64,000 nt of DNA from Candidatus Nitrosocosmicus arcticus (GCF_007826885.1 NZ_ML675581.1:1-64000), one strand, 5' to 3'. Counted from the stretch's first letter, positions 17,656 to 27,418 are shown. Made by a program: numbers and translations. The notes: generated by a model not told the origin, from the letters alone.

Positions 17656-18966
17656 TTATCTCAATCCTATTTCGACTAACTCATTAACTAGTTCATCAAA
17701 ATCCTTAGTTATGTTTACCTTTTTATCTATCTTCTGCAATGTATCTCTTAATATAACCTCACCACTTTTTTCTAAATTCTCTTTACCTAAGATTATGATT
17801 TTTTTACTCTTCTTATTTTCTGCTTCTGCAATTTGTTTTGAAAATGATCTTCCTAATAAGTCATAGTCAACCGGAAAATTGTTTCTCCTTAAATACGAGG
17901 CTAATCGTTCTACGTAGTCAAATATTTCGATAGAGTCATATACTACATAATTCAAATCTTCAAACTCATCATTTTGATCTTTCTTAAATATTCCTTGTTG
18001 TTTCATTGCCAAAACAATACGCTCAACCCCCCCAGCTGCCCCGATGGCTCCAGCTTCTTTTCTTCCAAAAGCATCGGTAAGTTTGTTATACCGACCACCT
18101 CCAACAAGAGATCCTAGGTTATTTCCTGTGTCTATTGCTTCAAAAACTAATCCTGAATAATAGTCTAAACCTCTTACGATGCCCAAATTTATCCGAATGT
18201 TATGTATTCCTTTATTTGATAACGACCTGTTGATTTTTTCTATCTCTTCCCAGCTCTTCAGTTTGAGCGATTTCATAGCACCGTCTAATTCCTTGAAACT
18301 GCCTTTTTTCTCTGCAAAATTAATCACTTTTTCTAAGACTTTGCTATCAATTCTTTCATCATATTCTATTAACACATTGTCTTTTCCCTTCTTTGGTATT
18401 TTGTCAATTGCTCTAAATATCTCAAATAGTTCTTCATCATTTGATATCTTGAGAATATTTTTGATATACTCTTCAATCAGATTTCTACTGCTAATATCAA
18501 TAAGTATATTTCTCAATCCAAGTTTTTGTAGAAAAATTGATGTAAATTCAATTATTTCAGTATCGGATTCTATTGTTGAAGGCCCGTATATTTCAATGTC
18601 CCATTGATGGAAAAATCTGTACCTTCCTGCTTGTGGCTCATCATATCTCCATACTCCCCCAAATGAGGCGATTTTTGTGGGAATCTTCAGATCTCGTCGT
18701 GATACAAAGTATCTTGTTAATCCTATGGTTAAATCAAATCTAAGAGCAATATTCCTGTTCCCTTTATCTACGAAATTGTAGATCTCCTTAGTTATGGAAG
18801 GGCCTGACTTTGCCTCGAGGGTAGATAATAATTCTAATGGAGATGGTTCCATCAACATAAAATTAAAAATTCTTGCAGATTCTATGAAAGCATTTCTTAT
18901 CACATTGATGTCCTTGTACTCGTCTGGCTCCAGATCTCTCATCCCTCTCGGCAGTTGAAATTTCAT
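17656..18966 (-). CDS. hisS: histidyl-tRNA synthetase
   Basis: A class II aminoacyl-tRNA synthetase of 436 residues. Motif 1 is at the start (LPRGMRDLEPDEY), motif 2 is the stretch RYDEPQAGRYRFFHQWDIEIYG, and the His-specific sequences are RGLDYYSGLVFEA and GGGRYNKLTDAFG. Motif 3 (GAAGGVERI) precedes the anticodon-binding domain at the C-terminus (LASYLRRNNFPVDYD...). It is complete and normal. The archease gene is divergent from it with 77 bases between. Confidence 0.96.
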   Translation of the reverse strand: MKFQLPRGMRDLEPDEYKDINVIRNAFIESARIFNFMLMEPSPLELLSTLEAKSGPSITKEIYNFVDKGNRNIALRFDLTIGLTRYFVSRRDLKIPTKIASFGGVWRYDEPQAGRYRFFHQWDIEIYGPSTIESDTEIIEFTSIFLQKLGLRNILIDISSRNLIEEYIKNILKISNDEELFEIFRAIDKIPKKGKDNVLIEYDERIDSKVLEKVINFAEKKGSFKELDGAMKSLKLKSWEEIEKINRSLSNKGIHNIRINLGIVRGLDYYSGLVFEAIDTGNNLGSLVGGGRYNKLTDAFGRKEAGAIGAAGGVERIVLAMKQQGIFKKDQNDEFEDLNYVVYDSIEIFDYVERLASYLRRNNFPVDYDLLGRSFSKQIAEAENKKSKKIIILGKENLEKSGEVILRDTLQKIDKKVNITKDFDELVNELVEIGLR

Positions 18967-19043
18967 TGTTGTTTAGACTGTCAATATTTTTTAAATTTAG
19001 ATTTTCCGGTTCATTATAATATCTATTAGTTTAATACGAGTGT

Positions 19044-19487
19044 ATGTTTCTTGACCATGTTGAATATCTGGACCATATGACTGATGCCTACCTACGTATC
19101 AGGGGTCAAACCATGAAGGAAGCTTTTGAATATTCGGCAATGGGCTTGGTTAATATCATGTATGATATAGAAAATATAGAGAAAAAGCAGCGGATTCCTA
19201 TTTTAGCAGAAGGCGAAGAGTTAGAGAATCTATTGTTTGAGTGGCTTGACAAAATCTTGTTGATGATGCTCATAGATAAAGTGGTTTTTTCAAAGTTTAA
19301 TATCGAAATTACCTTTGATAAAGCTTCTGATAAATACATTATTATTGGCTATGGGGAGGGTGAATTTGCCGATCTTAATAAACATGAACTTAAAGTAGAG
19401 ATTAAGGGGGTAACATATCATGAAATGAAAATACTCGATCATAAAGATACAAATGAAATCATAATTGAATATATAGTAGATTTATAG
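19044..19487 (+). CDS. archease, RtcB tRNA-ligase activating protein
   Basis: A 147-residue archease, the factor that lets RtcB ligate split and intron-containing tRNAs. Family features are the start FLDHVEYLDHMTDAYLRIRG (HTAD-like acidic metal site), the centre EWLDKILLMM and the C-terminal YHEMKI and IEYIVDL. The usual HTAD is DHMTDA here, so the metal ligands should be checked. It fits a genome whose tRNA genes carry introns. Confidence 0.85.
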   Translation: MFLDHVEYLDHMTDAYLRIRGQTMKEAFEYSAMGLVNIMYDIENIEKKQRIPILAEGEELENLLFEWLDKILLMMLIDKVVFSKFNIEITFDKASDKYIIIGYGEGEFADLNKHELKVEIKGVTYHEMKILDHKDTNEIIIEYIVDL

Positions 19488-19724
19488 CCTTTTATAATAA
19501 AAATATGTTTTATATATGCTCTTTCAATTCTAAAATTCATACGAGGATTAGAATGTTATTTCCTGTTTATGATAAATAATTAAGTCTGAATTTAATATTA
19601 ATACAAATATTATAATATTTATATTAATTTATCAATAAATTATGGTGCTTTTCGAGAAACTGGAAAAAGGAACGAGATACGATATTCTTAATTAATTTTT
19701 TGCGTAGTTACAGCGAATCATCAC

Positions 19725-19731
19725 TTTATAA
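19725..19731 (+). promoter_or_regulatory. TATA-like box of the candidate ncRNA
   Basis: TTTATAA lies 24-31 bases before the foot of the inverted-repeat structure, the distance from an archaeal TATA box to its start site. Confidence 0.35.
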
Positions 19732-19754
19732 GCGTTTTTTCATATAAATTTATT

Positions 19755-19830
19755 ATGGGTAGTTCATTATATGTCGGTGTGATGTGTCAGTTTATAACGC
19801 TGTCACACCAGAAACTAAAATAGTACCCAA
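19755..19830 (+). ncRNA. candidate structured non-coding RNA (nested hairpin)
   Basis: A nested inverted repeat. TGGGTA (19756-19761) pairs with TACCCA (19824-19829). Inside, on each side, are exactly 14 unpaired bases, then GGTGTGA (19776-19782) pairs with TCACACC (19803-19809), and inside it CAG pairs with CTG across a 9-base loop, leaving a 5-base bulge. A TATA box is positioned for a start at the foot of the outer stem. There is no reading frame. The class is unknown. Confidence 0.4.
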
Positions 19831-20286
19831 TATATTAATTCAGTTAATTTACTCTATAAATATAGATAAAATACATTTAAGGTTTTATCCCCAAACCCGC
19901 ACAACAGCAGTTTTTAATTAGATGTCGAAATTATTAGATATGCCAAACGAATCATTGAATTATGGCGAATATTATATTACAAGTTCCTTAGTCATAGTTT
20001 GAATCTACCCGACGTTACATTCTTTATAATCCGGTTAATTATTCTCAGATCTTGGTTTATCATATTTTAAAATAATTACTTAAAATAGCTCTAAATATTA
20101 AAGAAATATAAAAATTCTATCTATTGCAAAATATATAATACAATTTATTGAGATTTAGGTGTGTTTAGTTTTTTTATTCATGTATTCACATTTTCCTAGA
20201 AGTGTCATAAATTTTTTCCATAAATATACGATTCATGTGATCGTAAAGTCTTATATATCAAATATTAATATAGATTATCCGTAAAA

Positions 20287-20643
20287 ATGACTAACGAATC
20301 AGGATCTACCTCCTCATCTTCTAATACTATAGTAGAATTATCGGAAAATAATTTTGAGCACTTTATATCTAATAACAATATCGTTTTGGTCGATTTCTGG
20401 GCAACATGGTGTGGCCCTTGCCAATTTATGCTCCCGATATTTGATAAACTTTCCAAAAAATACACGGATAAAGTCAAATTCGGTAGATTAAACGTCGATG
20501 ACAATCAATCTATAGCAATGCGTCTTGAAGTGTATGCCATACCCACATTTGTAATGTTTGTAGGTGGTAACGCGGTAGATAGAGCAGTTGGTGCAGTAGG
20601 CGAAAAGGGTTTGGATAGTCTACTACAAAAAACCCAATCTTAG
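20287..20643 (+). CDS. trx: thioredoxin
   Basis: A 118-residue thioredoxin with the redox site WCGPC (Cys42 and Cys45) in VLVDFWATWCGPCQF and the cis-Pro in AIPTF. It has a Ser-rich N-terminus (GSTSSSSNT) with no signal peptide, so it acts in the cytosol. It reduces disulfides with a thioredoxin reductase. It stands alone, with gaps on both sides. Confidence 0.95.
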   Translation: MTNESGSTSSSSNTIVELSENNFEHFISNNNIVLVDFWATWCGPCQFMLPIFDKLSKKYTDKVKFGRLNVDDNQSIAMRLEVYAIPTFVMFVGGNAVDRAVGAVGEKGLDSLLQKTQS

Positions 20644-20805
20644 TAAATGGATTCAATCAATATGATTACCTAAGTTTTATTCCTAAATTTCGTATTTATA
20701 CAATAATATTGATTAGTGATAATTAACAGATATCTTGAGAACTTGTGATTAATTATTAGAAAGAATTTATTATTGACTTGATTTAGATATCCTGAGATAA
20801 AGTAT

Positions 20806-22524
20806 TTGACGGAAACTCTTTCTTACGATATACTTATAGTAGGATCTGGCCTGGCCGGACTCAGGGCTGCTATTACTGCAGCCTCGAAAAACAAGAATCT
20901 AAAAATTGCTGTTCTGTCAAAAGTTCAGGTAATGCGTTCTCATTCTGTATCTGCTGAAGGCGGCACAGCTGCTGTACTCTATGAAAACGAAGGTGATAAC
21001 ATAGAGTCGCACATATATGATACTATTAAAGGTAGCGATTTTTTAGCAGATCAAGATGTTGCAGAAAGGCTTGTAAACGCGGTTCCATCCGAAATAATAC
21101 AACTTGATAGATGGGGAATGCCGTGGTCGAGACGGGATAATGGAAGAATCGATCAACGGAAATTTGGTGGCTATTCTTTTCCAAGGGCTACTTATGCTCA
21201 GGATAAAGTGGGATTTTACGAGATGCAGACGCTCTATGATACATGTCTTAAATATGATAATATTTTTTTCTTTAATGAATGGTTCTGTACTTCCATCCTT
21301 CATGAAGGGAATACCTTTCAAGGATTTACTTGCATAGAGATGAAAAATGGCAATTTTATTAAGGTCGTTGCCCCCTCAGGCATAATTTGTACCGGAGGTG
21401 CAGGCAGAATTTATAGTTTCTCTACCTATGCTTATTCTTCTACTCCAGATGGTTTAGATATGGCATACCGTGCTGGTATGGCTTTAAAGGATATGGAATT
21501 TGTTCAATTCCATCCTACGGGTATTTTGCCATCCGGAATCTTGATTACTGAAGGTGCACGGGGAGAGGGGGGATATTTGATTAACTCTGAAGGTGAACGG
21601 TTTATGAAAAACTATGCAGGCGAAAAATTGGAACTTGCTCCAAGGGATGTGGTGTCTCGTTCTATGATAACTGAAATTCAGGCAGGGAGAGGATTTAAGC
21701 ATATTACGGGCGCAGATTGTCTTAAATTAGATCTAACTCATCTAGGTGCAGAAAGAATTAAAGAAAAACTTGCAGGAATCAGAGAAATTGGAATTAAATT
21801 TTCTGGGATAGACGTAATTGATGAACCTATCGAAGTAAGACCTGTGTGTCATTATATGATGGGTGGCATCCATTCTAATGTGGATGGTGCTACTGAATTT
21901 AATGGACTGTGGGTAGCCGGTGAAGCTTCATGTAATAGTACTCATGGAGCGAATCGATTGGGGGCAAATTCTACTTCTGAATGCCTAGTATGGGGTACTA
22001 TTACTGGAGAATTGGCTGCCAATCACGCGTTAAGTAAAAAGAATACCATTTCAAGTACAGATAATCATAAATTTTTGATGGAAGAAAAGAGAATCTATGA
22101 TGGGATATTTAGAGGTCGTGGAGATGCAAATCCTTATGAAATTAGAAAGAATCTGACTGATACCATGGATGAAAGATCTTATGTTTACAGAAATGAAAAT
22201 GATCTTATAGAGGGATTGAAAAGAATTCGTAGTCTTAAATCGTTAAGTTGGAAACACGTTGATGATCAAGCAAAAGAATACAATACAAATTTCATTAATG
22301 TAATGGAGATAGATTCCATGATGCGAGTTGCTGAAATAGTATTGATGGGTGCAATAAATAGACGCGAATCTAGAGGAGCTCATGCAAGAATTGATTATCC
22401 CAACCGCGATGATAATAACTTTTTAAAACATACTCTTGCATATTATAATGGTGACAGGGAACCTAGGATGGAATGGCATCCGGTCGTATTTACTCGATAT
22501 GCACCAGTGGAGAGAAAATACTAA
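20806..22524 (+). CDS. sdhA: succinate dehydrogenase flavoprotein subunit (SdhA)
   Basis: The catalytic subunit, with covalent FAD, that oxidises succinate to fumarate in the TCA cycle. The FAD-binding start is ILIVGSGLAGLRAAITAASK, the flavin-His region is RSHSVSAEGGTAAV, and the catalytic region is QFHPTGILPSGILITEGARGEGG. The C-terminal domain ends YYNGDREPRMEWHPV. The start is TTG at 20806; no ATG is close upstream in frame. It opens the operon sdhA-C-D-B, and sdhC starts directly at its stop. The succinate dehydrogenase/fumarate reductase family cannot be told apart from sequence alone; an aerobic role fits. Confidence 0.95.
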   Translation: MTETLSYDILIVGSGLAGLRAAITAASKNKNLKIAVLSKVQVMRSHSVSAEGGTAAVLYENEGDNIESHIYDTIKGSDFLADQDVAERLVNAVPSEIIQLDRWGMPWSRRDNGRIDQRKFGGYSFPRATYAQDKVGFYEMQTLYDTCLKYDNIFFFNEWFCTSILHEGNTFQGFTCIEMKNGNFIKVVAPSGIICTGGAGRIYSFSTYAYSSTPDGLDMAYRAGMALKDMEFVQFHPTGILPSGILITEGARGEGGYLINSEGERFMKNYAGEKLELAPRDVVSRSMITEIQAGRGFKHITGADCLKLDLTHLGAERIKEKLAGIREIGIKFSGIDVIDEPIEVRPVCHYMMGGIHSNVDGATEFNGLWVAGEASCNSTHGANRLGANSTSECLVWGTITGELAANHALSKKNTISSTDNHKFLMEEKRIYDGIFRGRGDANPYEIRKNLTDTMDERSYVYRNENDLIEGLKRIRSLKSLSWKHVDDQAKEYNTNFINVMEIDSMMRVAEIVLMGAINRRESRGAHARIDYPNRDDNNFLKHTLAYYNGDREPRMEWHPVVFTRYAPVERKY

Positions 22525-23010
22525 ATGGGTATAAAACCTAATGGTGAGGATAATTCTAGTACTGGTGACGACATTAGGCTCAAATCTGGACGTGAAGGAT
22601 TAATGGGCTGGTTGAACCCTACTAGATATGGTTGGGAAAGAGTATCTTATTGGTTGCAACGTTTAACGGGAGTCGGTTTATTAATTTACTTTATAGGACA
22701 TATCTATGAAACCAGCTCACTAGTAAATGGGATTAATGCTTGGAATAGTATGCTAGAGTTGACTCAGACAACAGGAGGCCACATATTTCTATTGTTGGTT
22801 ATAGGTGCAAGTACTTTTCATACAGTTAACGGATTACGACTTATTTTTACCGAGTCTGGAATAGGCATAGGTAGACCAGGACGACCGGATTATCCATATG
22901 ATGCAACTTCTTTGAATTATAAGCAAAAATCTGGTATATGGGTTGCCCTGTTATTAGCAACGATTGCCATGTTGTATGGTGGTATGGTTATGTTTGGAGA
23001 TGTGACCTAA
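22525..23010 (+). CDS. sdhC: succinate dehydrogenase cytochrome b subunit (SdhC-like)
   Basis: A membrane anchor of 161 residues. Residues 1-37 are hydrophilic, then three TM helices follow (about 40-60, 87-107 and 135-155). The start of TM1 (GWLNPTRYGWERVSYWLQRLTG) and the second helix (FHTVNGLRLIF) are the family signature; the His of FHTVNG is the likely heme ligand. It anchors SdhA/SdhB on the inner face and passes electrons to quinone. ATG follows the sdhA stop with no gap. Confidence 0.88.
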   Translation: MGIKPNGEDNSSTGDDIRLKSGREGLMGWLNPTRYGWERVSYWLQRLTGVGLLIYFIGHIYETSSLVNGINAWNSMLELTQTTGGHIFLLLVIGASTFHTVNGLRLIFTESGIGIGRPGRPDYPYDATSLNYKQKSGIWVALLLATIAMLYGGMVMFGDVT

Positions 23011-23070
23011 GATTGGACATGATAAATACCTTTAGCAGTTTGAAATTTTTTATGGAGCTGGAAATCTAGA

Positions 23071-23424
23071 ATGCCGTTATTAAAATTACGCGAAAGTCAG
23101 ATAATGAAAATTCAATATCTGACTGGGATATGTGCCGTATTCTTTGTAGCAATTCATATATTATTTAGACTCATTATGCCATTTGGCCAAAGTTTAGAAT
23201 TTCATAACGTAGTAGCTAATTATCATAACATATACTATGTCATACTATTGGAATTAATCCTTGTTTTCATCTCCATTCATGGATTTAACGGCTTGAGAGT
23301 TATTTTATTAGAACTCAAACAAAATCAATGGTGGGAGTCCACAATAACTATATTGGTGCTGGCCGCAATGATTGGTGTTATAATATATGGTACAAGAACG
23401 ATTATTATTGGGAGTCAATTATAA
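23071..23424 (+). CDS. sdhD: succinate dehydrogenase second membrane subunit (SdhD-like)
   Basis: A 117-residue protein with three TM helices. IHILFR in TM1 and SIHGFNGLRVILLE in TM2 mirror the FHTVNGLRLIF of SdhC, so the two anchors are related and may both bind heme. It completes the four-subunit complex. The gap of 60 bases to sdhC is short. Confidence 0.82.
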   Translation: MPLLKLRESQIMKIQYLTGICAVFFVAIHILFRLIMPFGQSLEFHNVVANYHNIYYVILLELILVFISIHGFNGLRVILLELKQNQWWESTITILVLAAMIGVIIYGTRTIIIGSQL

Positions 23425-23517
23425 TATGTATCAAGAAAATTTTATACCCTGCTCATCTTTTACACCAATTCTGATTGTTAAACTTGAATATGAAATAAAA
23501 AATATGTGTGGATAAAA

Positions 23518-24294
23518 ATGAGTGAAGAAACTAACAAAATAAAATTAAAAGTATACAGAACTAATTATAGCAAAGAAGAGTCTCCACATTATGACGAATT
23601 TGATGTGTCCGTAAAACGATGGACTACGGTTTTGGATGCACTGCTAGATGCCAAAAGTTATTCTGACAGTAGTTTAGGAATTAGATATTCATGTAGAATG
23701 GCTTCTTGCGGTTCATGCGGAATGAAAATAAATGGGAGGCCCCGATTAGCATGTTATACAAAAATATCTGAACTCAATGACCAAACAATAGTTTGTGATC
23801 CCCTACCTAATTTCCCAAGGATAAGAGACTTGGTCACAGATTTTACGGAATTCTTCGCTCATCATAAAAAGATCGAACCATTTATACACAATGAAAAGGT
23901 GCCAATAGATATTGCAAAAAAAGATGACTTGGTTGAATTTAAACAAACTCCAGAAGATGTAGACAAGTATTTACAATTCTCCTATTGTATTAAATGCGGT
24001 TTATGTTATTCTGCATGTCCTACAGTAGCAACGGATACAAAATTTCCAGGACCTCAGGCTTTATCTCAGGCATATCGATATACGGCAGACAATAGAGATT
24101 CTGGCGAGTCAACTAGATTCAACATAGTTGATGAGAGACACGGAATTTGGAGATGCCATTTTGCGGGATCTTGCAGTAATGTATGTCCTAAGGGGGTTGA
24201 CCCGGCCTTAGGAATTCAGCTTCTTAAGGGCCATCTGATCGGGATTACAAAAAATGATAAAAAAATTGCGACTCTAAGGTCAAAAGAGGAATAG
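23518..24294 (+). CDS. sdhB: succinate dehydrogenase iron-sulfur subunit (SdhB)
   Basis: The electron-transfer subunit. The 2Fe-2S site is CRMASCGSCGMKINGRPRLAC, the 4Fe-4S site is CIKCGLCYSACP, and the last cluster is in CHFAGSCSNVCPKGVDP. Start ATG 23518 (MSEETNKIKLKVYR) is more likely than the GTG at 23506, which adds only four residues. It is the last gene of the operon, about 94 bases after sdhD. Confidence 0.95.
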   Translation: MSEETNKIKLKVYRTNYSKEESPHYDEFDVSVKRWTTVLDALLDAKSYSDSSLGIRYSCRMASCGSCGMKINGRPRLACYTKISELNDQTIVCDPLPNFPRIRDLVTDFTEFFAHHKKIEPFIHNEKVPIDIAKKDDLVEFKQTPEDVDKYLQFSYCIKCGLCYSACPTVATDTKFPGPQALSQAYRYTADNRDSGESTRFNIVDERHGIWRCHFAGSCSNVCPKGVDPALGIQLLKGHLIGITKNDKKIATLRSKEE

Positions 24295-24325
24295 CAAAAA
24301 AATCATTGATTAATTAAACAATAGG

Positions 24326-24670
24326 CTATTTTTCATTCTTTTTCTCATCTTGTTGTTCTGAAGGTTTTTTACTTTCATTGACCTGCTTGTTTATCGCTTC
24401 TGCCATGAAATGGTTGCTTACATTCACTTTTACATCGTTGATCCCTTCAACTTTGAAAATGTTGTCTCTTACATCTTGTGCTATTTTAAATCCAAATACT
24501 GCTGGACAGAATGGACTTGTAAGATGTAAATCGACATCAACTTTTCCTTTATCGATGTCTACCTTGTCTATTAATTCTAACTCCATTATTGAAACTCCTA
24601 TTTCCGGGTCAACTATTTTTGTAAGTTCATCAAATATTAGACGTCTAGTTAGTTGTAAATCTTGAGACAT
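24326..24670 (-). CDS. DUF59/MIP18-family iron-sulfur assembly protein
   Basis: A small protein of the MIP18/PaaD/SufT family, which helps load Fe-S clusters. The family start ELTKIVDPEIGVSIMELELI and the Cys motif TSPFCPAVFG are clear. The C-terminus is charged and Lys/Glu-rich. Start Met at 24670 (MSQDLQL) is preferred to 24688. It lies next to the Fe-S-rich sdhB gene, convergent with it. Confidence 0.85.
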   Translation of the reverse strand: MSQDLQLTRRLIFDELTKIVDPEIGVSIMELELIDKVDIDKGKVDVDLHLTSPFCPAVFGFKIAQDVRDNIFKVEGINDVKVNVSNHFMAEAINKQVNESKKPSEQQDEKKNEK

Positions 24671-24781
24671 AATAACATATAATGTCATCTTCCCTATTTA
24701 TTAATTATTTACTAAATTGCAATATTTTTCGCCTCATTGATCTTATTATGTTAAAATATCTGATTAAATTAAAATTTTTGA

Positions 24782-26284
24782 ATGTATAGATCCAGGCCCA
24801 GCGGAAATTTGGATAACAAGGCTCTCTCATTTTTGTCCTCAATAGCCGAAGATGCTGACTTATTTTATTATGATATCTTGGGAAGTCAAGCTCACGTAAT
24901 AATGTTGTATGAAGTTGGTATTTTGGCTAAAAAAGAACTGGTCACTATTTTAAAAGGTATGGATCAATTATTGACTCATCCCGATTCTTTAAGCATCTAT
25001 GGTGATAGCGCTTCTGAAGACATCCATGAATTGGTGGAATCCTCTATTATAAGAATTACCGATATCAGTTCGGGTGGGAAAATGCATACCGCAAGATCGA
25101 GAAATGATCAAGTAATATTAGACATTAGAATGAAACTTCGAGATGATCTAAATCAAATTAGTGTCAATATAATATTATTAATAAAATCATTATTATTGCA
25201 GGCAAACAAAAATGTGGATTCCATAATGCCTATGTACACTCATTTACAACAGGCTCAATTGGGTGTTTTTTCTCATTATTTATTATCATATTGCTTTTCT
25301 TTAACCCGAGACTTCGAAAGATATTCAGAATCATATAATAGGATCAATTATTCTCCCCTTGGAGCTTGTGCTATCGGAGGGAGTAGTATGAACATCGATC
25401 GTGAAAGAGTGTCCTCCATGTTAGGTTTTTCAGATATTGTCTACAATAGTATAGATGCAACGAGTTCGCGAGATTCTTTGATAGAATTTTCTTCTGCTTC
25501 TCTTATTTGTATGCTAAACCTATGTAAGATAGCAGAGGATTTCATTGTTTGGTCTACATCTGAATTTGGTTTTGTATTATTGGATGATCAATTTAGCTCA
25601 TCCTCTTCTGTGATGCCACAAAAAAAGAATCCTGATCCTCTGGAACTTATTCGTGGGAAGACTGGTGTTTTACAGGGTATTTTTGTAGCAATTTCTACAA
25701 TTATGAAAGGGCTACCTTCAGGATATAGCAGAGATTTACAGGAGATAAAGCCTTTGTTGTGGAAAATTACTTCAATCATTGAAGAGTCTCTATCTATTAT
25801 GGTCGGTGTGATATCTACAATGAGTGTCGATAAAAACAAAATGTATGCAGAGTCATCTAAAAGCTACGCTATATCACTAGATATTGCAGAACAACTTATC
25901 CAAAAAGGGGAAATATCATTTAGGGAGTCCCACAAATTAATCGGTACTTTAGTAGATTATGCGGTAAAGAATGGAAATATCCCTCTGAATCTATTAAAAT
26001 TAAGTGATATATCTGAAGCATTAGGGCCGATTAACTGTTCGAATCCTGACCTAACCCCAGAAAAGATTCAAAGTATAATACACAGGATGACTCCAGAAAA
26101 TTCAATAGAATGTCGCACTACTAAAGGTTCTCCTAATAAAAATGAACAAAAAGAGATGATTTCATATATAACTACGAAAGTGAATAAATATGAGGAACTT
26201 CTTGAGGACCGTTCTGATAGATTAACGATTGCGAAAGACAAACTTAATTTGAAAATAAAAGAATTTATTGATGAAACTTCATAA
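24782..26284 (+). CDS. argH: argininosuccinate lyase
   Basis: Splits argininosuccinate to arginine and fumarate, the last step of arginine synthesis. It is a member of the fumarase/aspartase family with the signature SSVMPQKKNPDPLELIRGK near residue 275, the substrate-binding TARSRNDQVILDIRM, and THLQQAQ. Length (500) is slightly above the usual 460. The first residues MYRSRPSGN are the expected start. Confidence 0.95.
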   Translation: MYRSRPSGNLDNKALSFLSSIAEDADLFYYDILGSQAHVIMLYEVGILAKKELVTILKGMDQLLTHPDSLSIYGDSASEDIHELVESSIIRITDISSGGKMHTARSRNDQVILDIRMKLRDDLNQISVNIILLIKSLLLQANKNVDSIMPMYTHLQQAQLGVFSHYLLSYCFSLTRDFERYSESYNRINYSPLGACAIGGSSMNIDRERVSSMLGFSDIVYNSIDATSSRDSLIEFSSASLICMLNLCKIAEDFIVWSTSEFGFVLLDDQFSSSSSVMPQKKNPDPLELIRGKTGVLQGIFVAISTIMKGLPSGYSRDLQEIKPLLWKITSIIEESLSIMVGVISTMSVDKNKMYAESSKSYAISLDIAEQLIQKGEISFRESHKLIGTLVDYAVKNGNIPLNLLKLSDISEALGPINCSNPDLTPEKIQSIIHRMTPENSIECRTTKGSPNKNEQKEMISYITTKVNKYEELLEDRSDRLTIAKDKLNLKIKEFIDETS

Positions 26285-26352
26285 CGTTTTAATAAGAGAT
26301 TATTCTCTATTACTGAAAAATCTTAGATTTAAATTATCCCCTCGAATTACTT

Positions 26353-26682
26353 ATGTTGATGTCAGAAGTAGAATCACAACCTAATCAACAAAACAAAGAA
26401 AATAGCCCTACAAGAGATGCAATATACATCGGAAAAAAACCATTGATGGCTTATGTAACTTCAACACTTATTCAATTGGCAAATCAACCTTCTGTAACTA
26501 TTAAAGCGCGTGGTTTAAGCATTGGCCGAGCTGTAGATGTGTCACAAATTATACTAAAGAGAATGGAAAATGCTGGTTATGCTATTGGTGATATCATTAT
26601 AGGATCTGAAACCGTTCAAGCTGAGGATGGCCGAACAAGAAATGTTTCGACAATAGAAATTCAGGTAAAAAGAAATACTTAA
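26353..26682 (+). CDS. alba: Alba-family DNA/RNA-binding chromatin protein
   Basis: A 109-residue Alba protein, the basic chromatin and RNA binder of archaea. The core KKPLMAYVTSTLIQL, then IKARGLSIGRAVDVSQIILKR and IIIGSETV, fits. The Lys of the KKPLMAYV loop is the contact residue. The N-terminus is an unstructured, Gln/Asn-rich stretch of 20 residues. It stands 70 bases after argH. Confidence 0.93.
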   Translation: MLMSEVESQPNQQNKENSPTRDAIYIGKKPLMAYVTSTLIQLANQPSVTIKARGLSIGRAVDVSQIILKRMENAGYAIGDIIIGSETVQAEDGRTRNVSTIEIQVKRNT

Positions 26683-26715
26683 ATACCTGTAGTTTACCTT
26701 TTCTCATTTTGTGCT

Positions 26716-27366
26716 ATGGAAAAAAAAATTGCAGCGATATTTTTAGCACATATCAACCCTTTGACTGTTTCGCATGAGTCGATTATCCAGAATCTTTTAC
26801 AGAATTATAGTGTTTATATTTATCCGGTAAGGTTTCTAAAAGATGGGATAGAAGTAAATACACGAAGTTTCCCATTTTCATATGAAATTAGAAAACAAAT
26901 GATATTGGAATCCTTTAATTATCATAGAAACATTCATGTTCTTGGGGATTATGCTTTTCTTTCTCCTTATATACAATACTTTCCACCATTTGTATCCCCC
27001 GCATTTAAAAGATTAAAAAATAAGATAATTCTTAATGTCCGCGAGAATTCTTTTATAACCTACACTGGAGATAGAGCCGAACGGGTTTTGTTATCCCTCT
27101 TTGGTTTTAATCCGGTTAAAGCTAATAGACAAGTTATCTCATCGACGAATGTAAAAAATCTGTTATATAAATCGGTTTTATTCTCAGAGAATTTAACTCC
27201 GAATCTAGAATCAAAAAGTGATGAGTTGAAATGGCATGAATTTGTTTCTCCTAAGGTCGGTCAAGTGATAGAAGACAATTGGGAAACTATCATAAATTTT
27301 TCCAATACTAAGGACGAAACTATACGTGTTATAGGTATGAAATTCCCAAAAAATGGGTTTATTTAA
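26716..27366 (+). CDS. nucleotidyltransferase-like protein (NMNAT/cytidylyltransferase fold)
   Basis: A 216-residue protein with both hallmarks of the HxGH nucleotidyltransferase superfamily. It has AHINPLTVSHESII near the start, where the usual G-x-x-N-P-x-H-x-G-H is altered (the second His of TVSHE is kept), and RQVISSTNVKNLL near residue 145, equivalent to the ISSTxVR motif. Nicotinamide-nucleotide or another adenylyl/cytidylyl transfer is likely, with an altered first motif. It lies 33 bases after alba. Confidence 0.65.
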   Translation: MEKKIAAIFLAHINPLTVSHESIIQNLLQNYSVYIYPVRFLKDGIEVNTRSFPFSYEIRKQMILESFNYHRNIHVLGDYAFLSPYIQYFPPFVSPAFKRLKNKIILNVRENSFITYTGDRAERVLLSLFGFNPVKANRQVISSTNVKNLLYKSVLFSENLTPNLESKSDELKWHEFVSPKVGQVIEDNWETIINFSNTKDETIRVIGMKFPKNGFI

Positions 27367-27418
27367 ATTGATTACTATGGATTTAACACTTTTATAGAAG
27401 TAAAAAACTTGCAAATCT

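Larger units (their letters stand above)
19488..20286. other. 800-base gene-free region
   Basis: The longest gap of the window has no convincing reading frame. Most of it is about 75-80% A/T by eye. It holds the structured RNA candidate at 19755-19830 and an AT-rich promoter region for the thioredoxin gene, with an overlong space for one small gene. The rest shows no repeat. Confidence 0.6.

Noticed and set aside
19771-19790. GTGATGTG in the ncRNA candidate as a box C of a C/D guide RNA
   Set aside because: It deviates from RUGAUGA, and no matching CUGA box D is present at a suitable distance.
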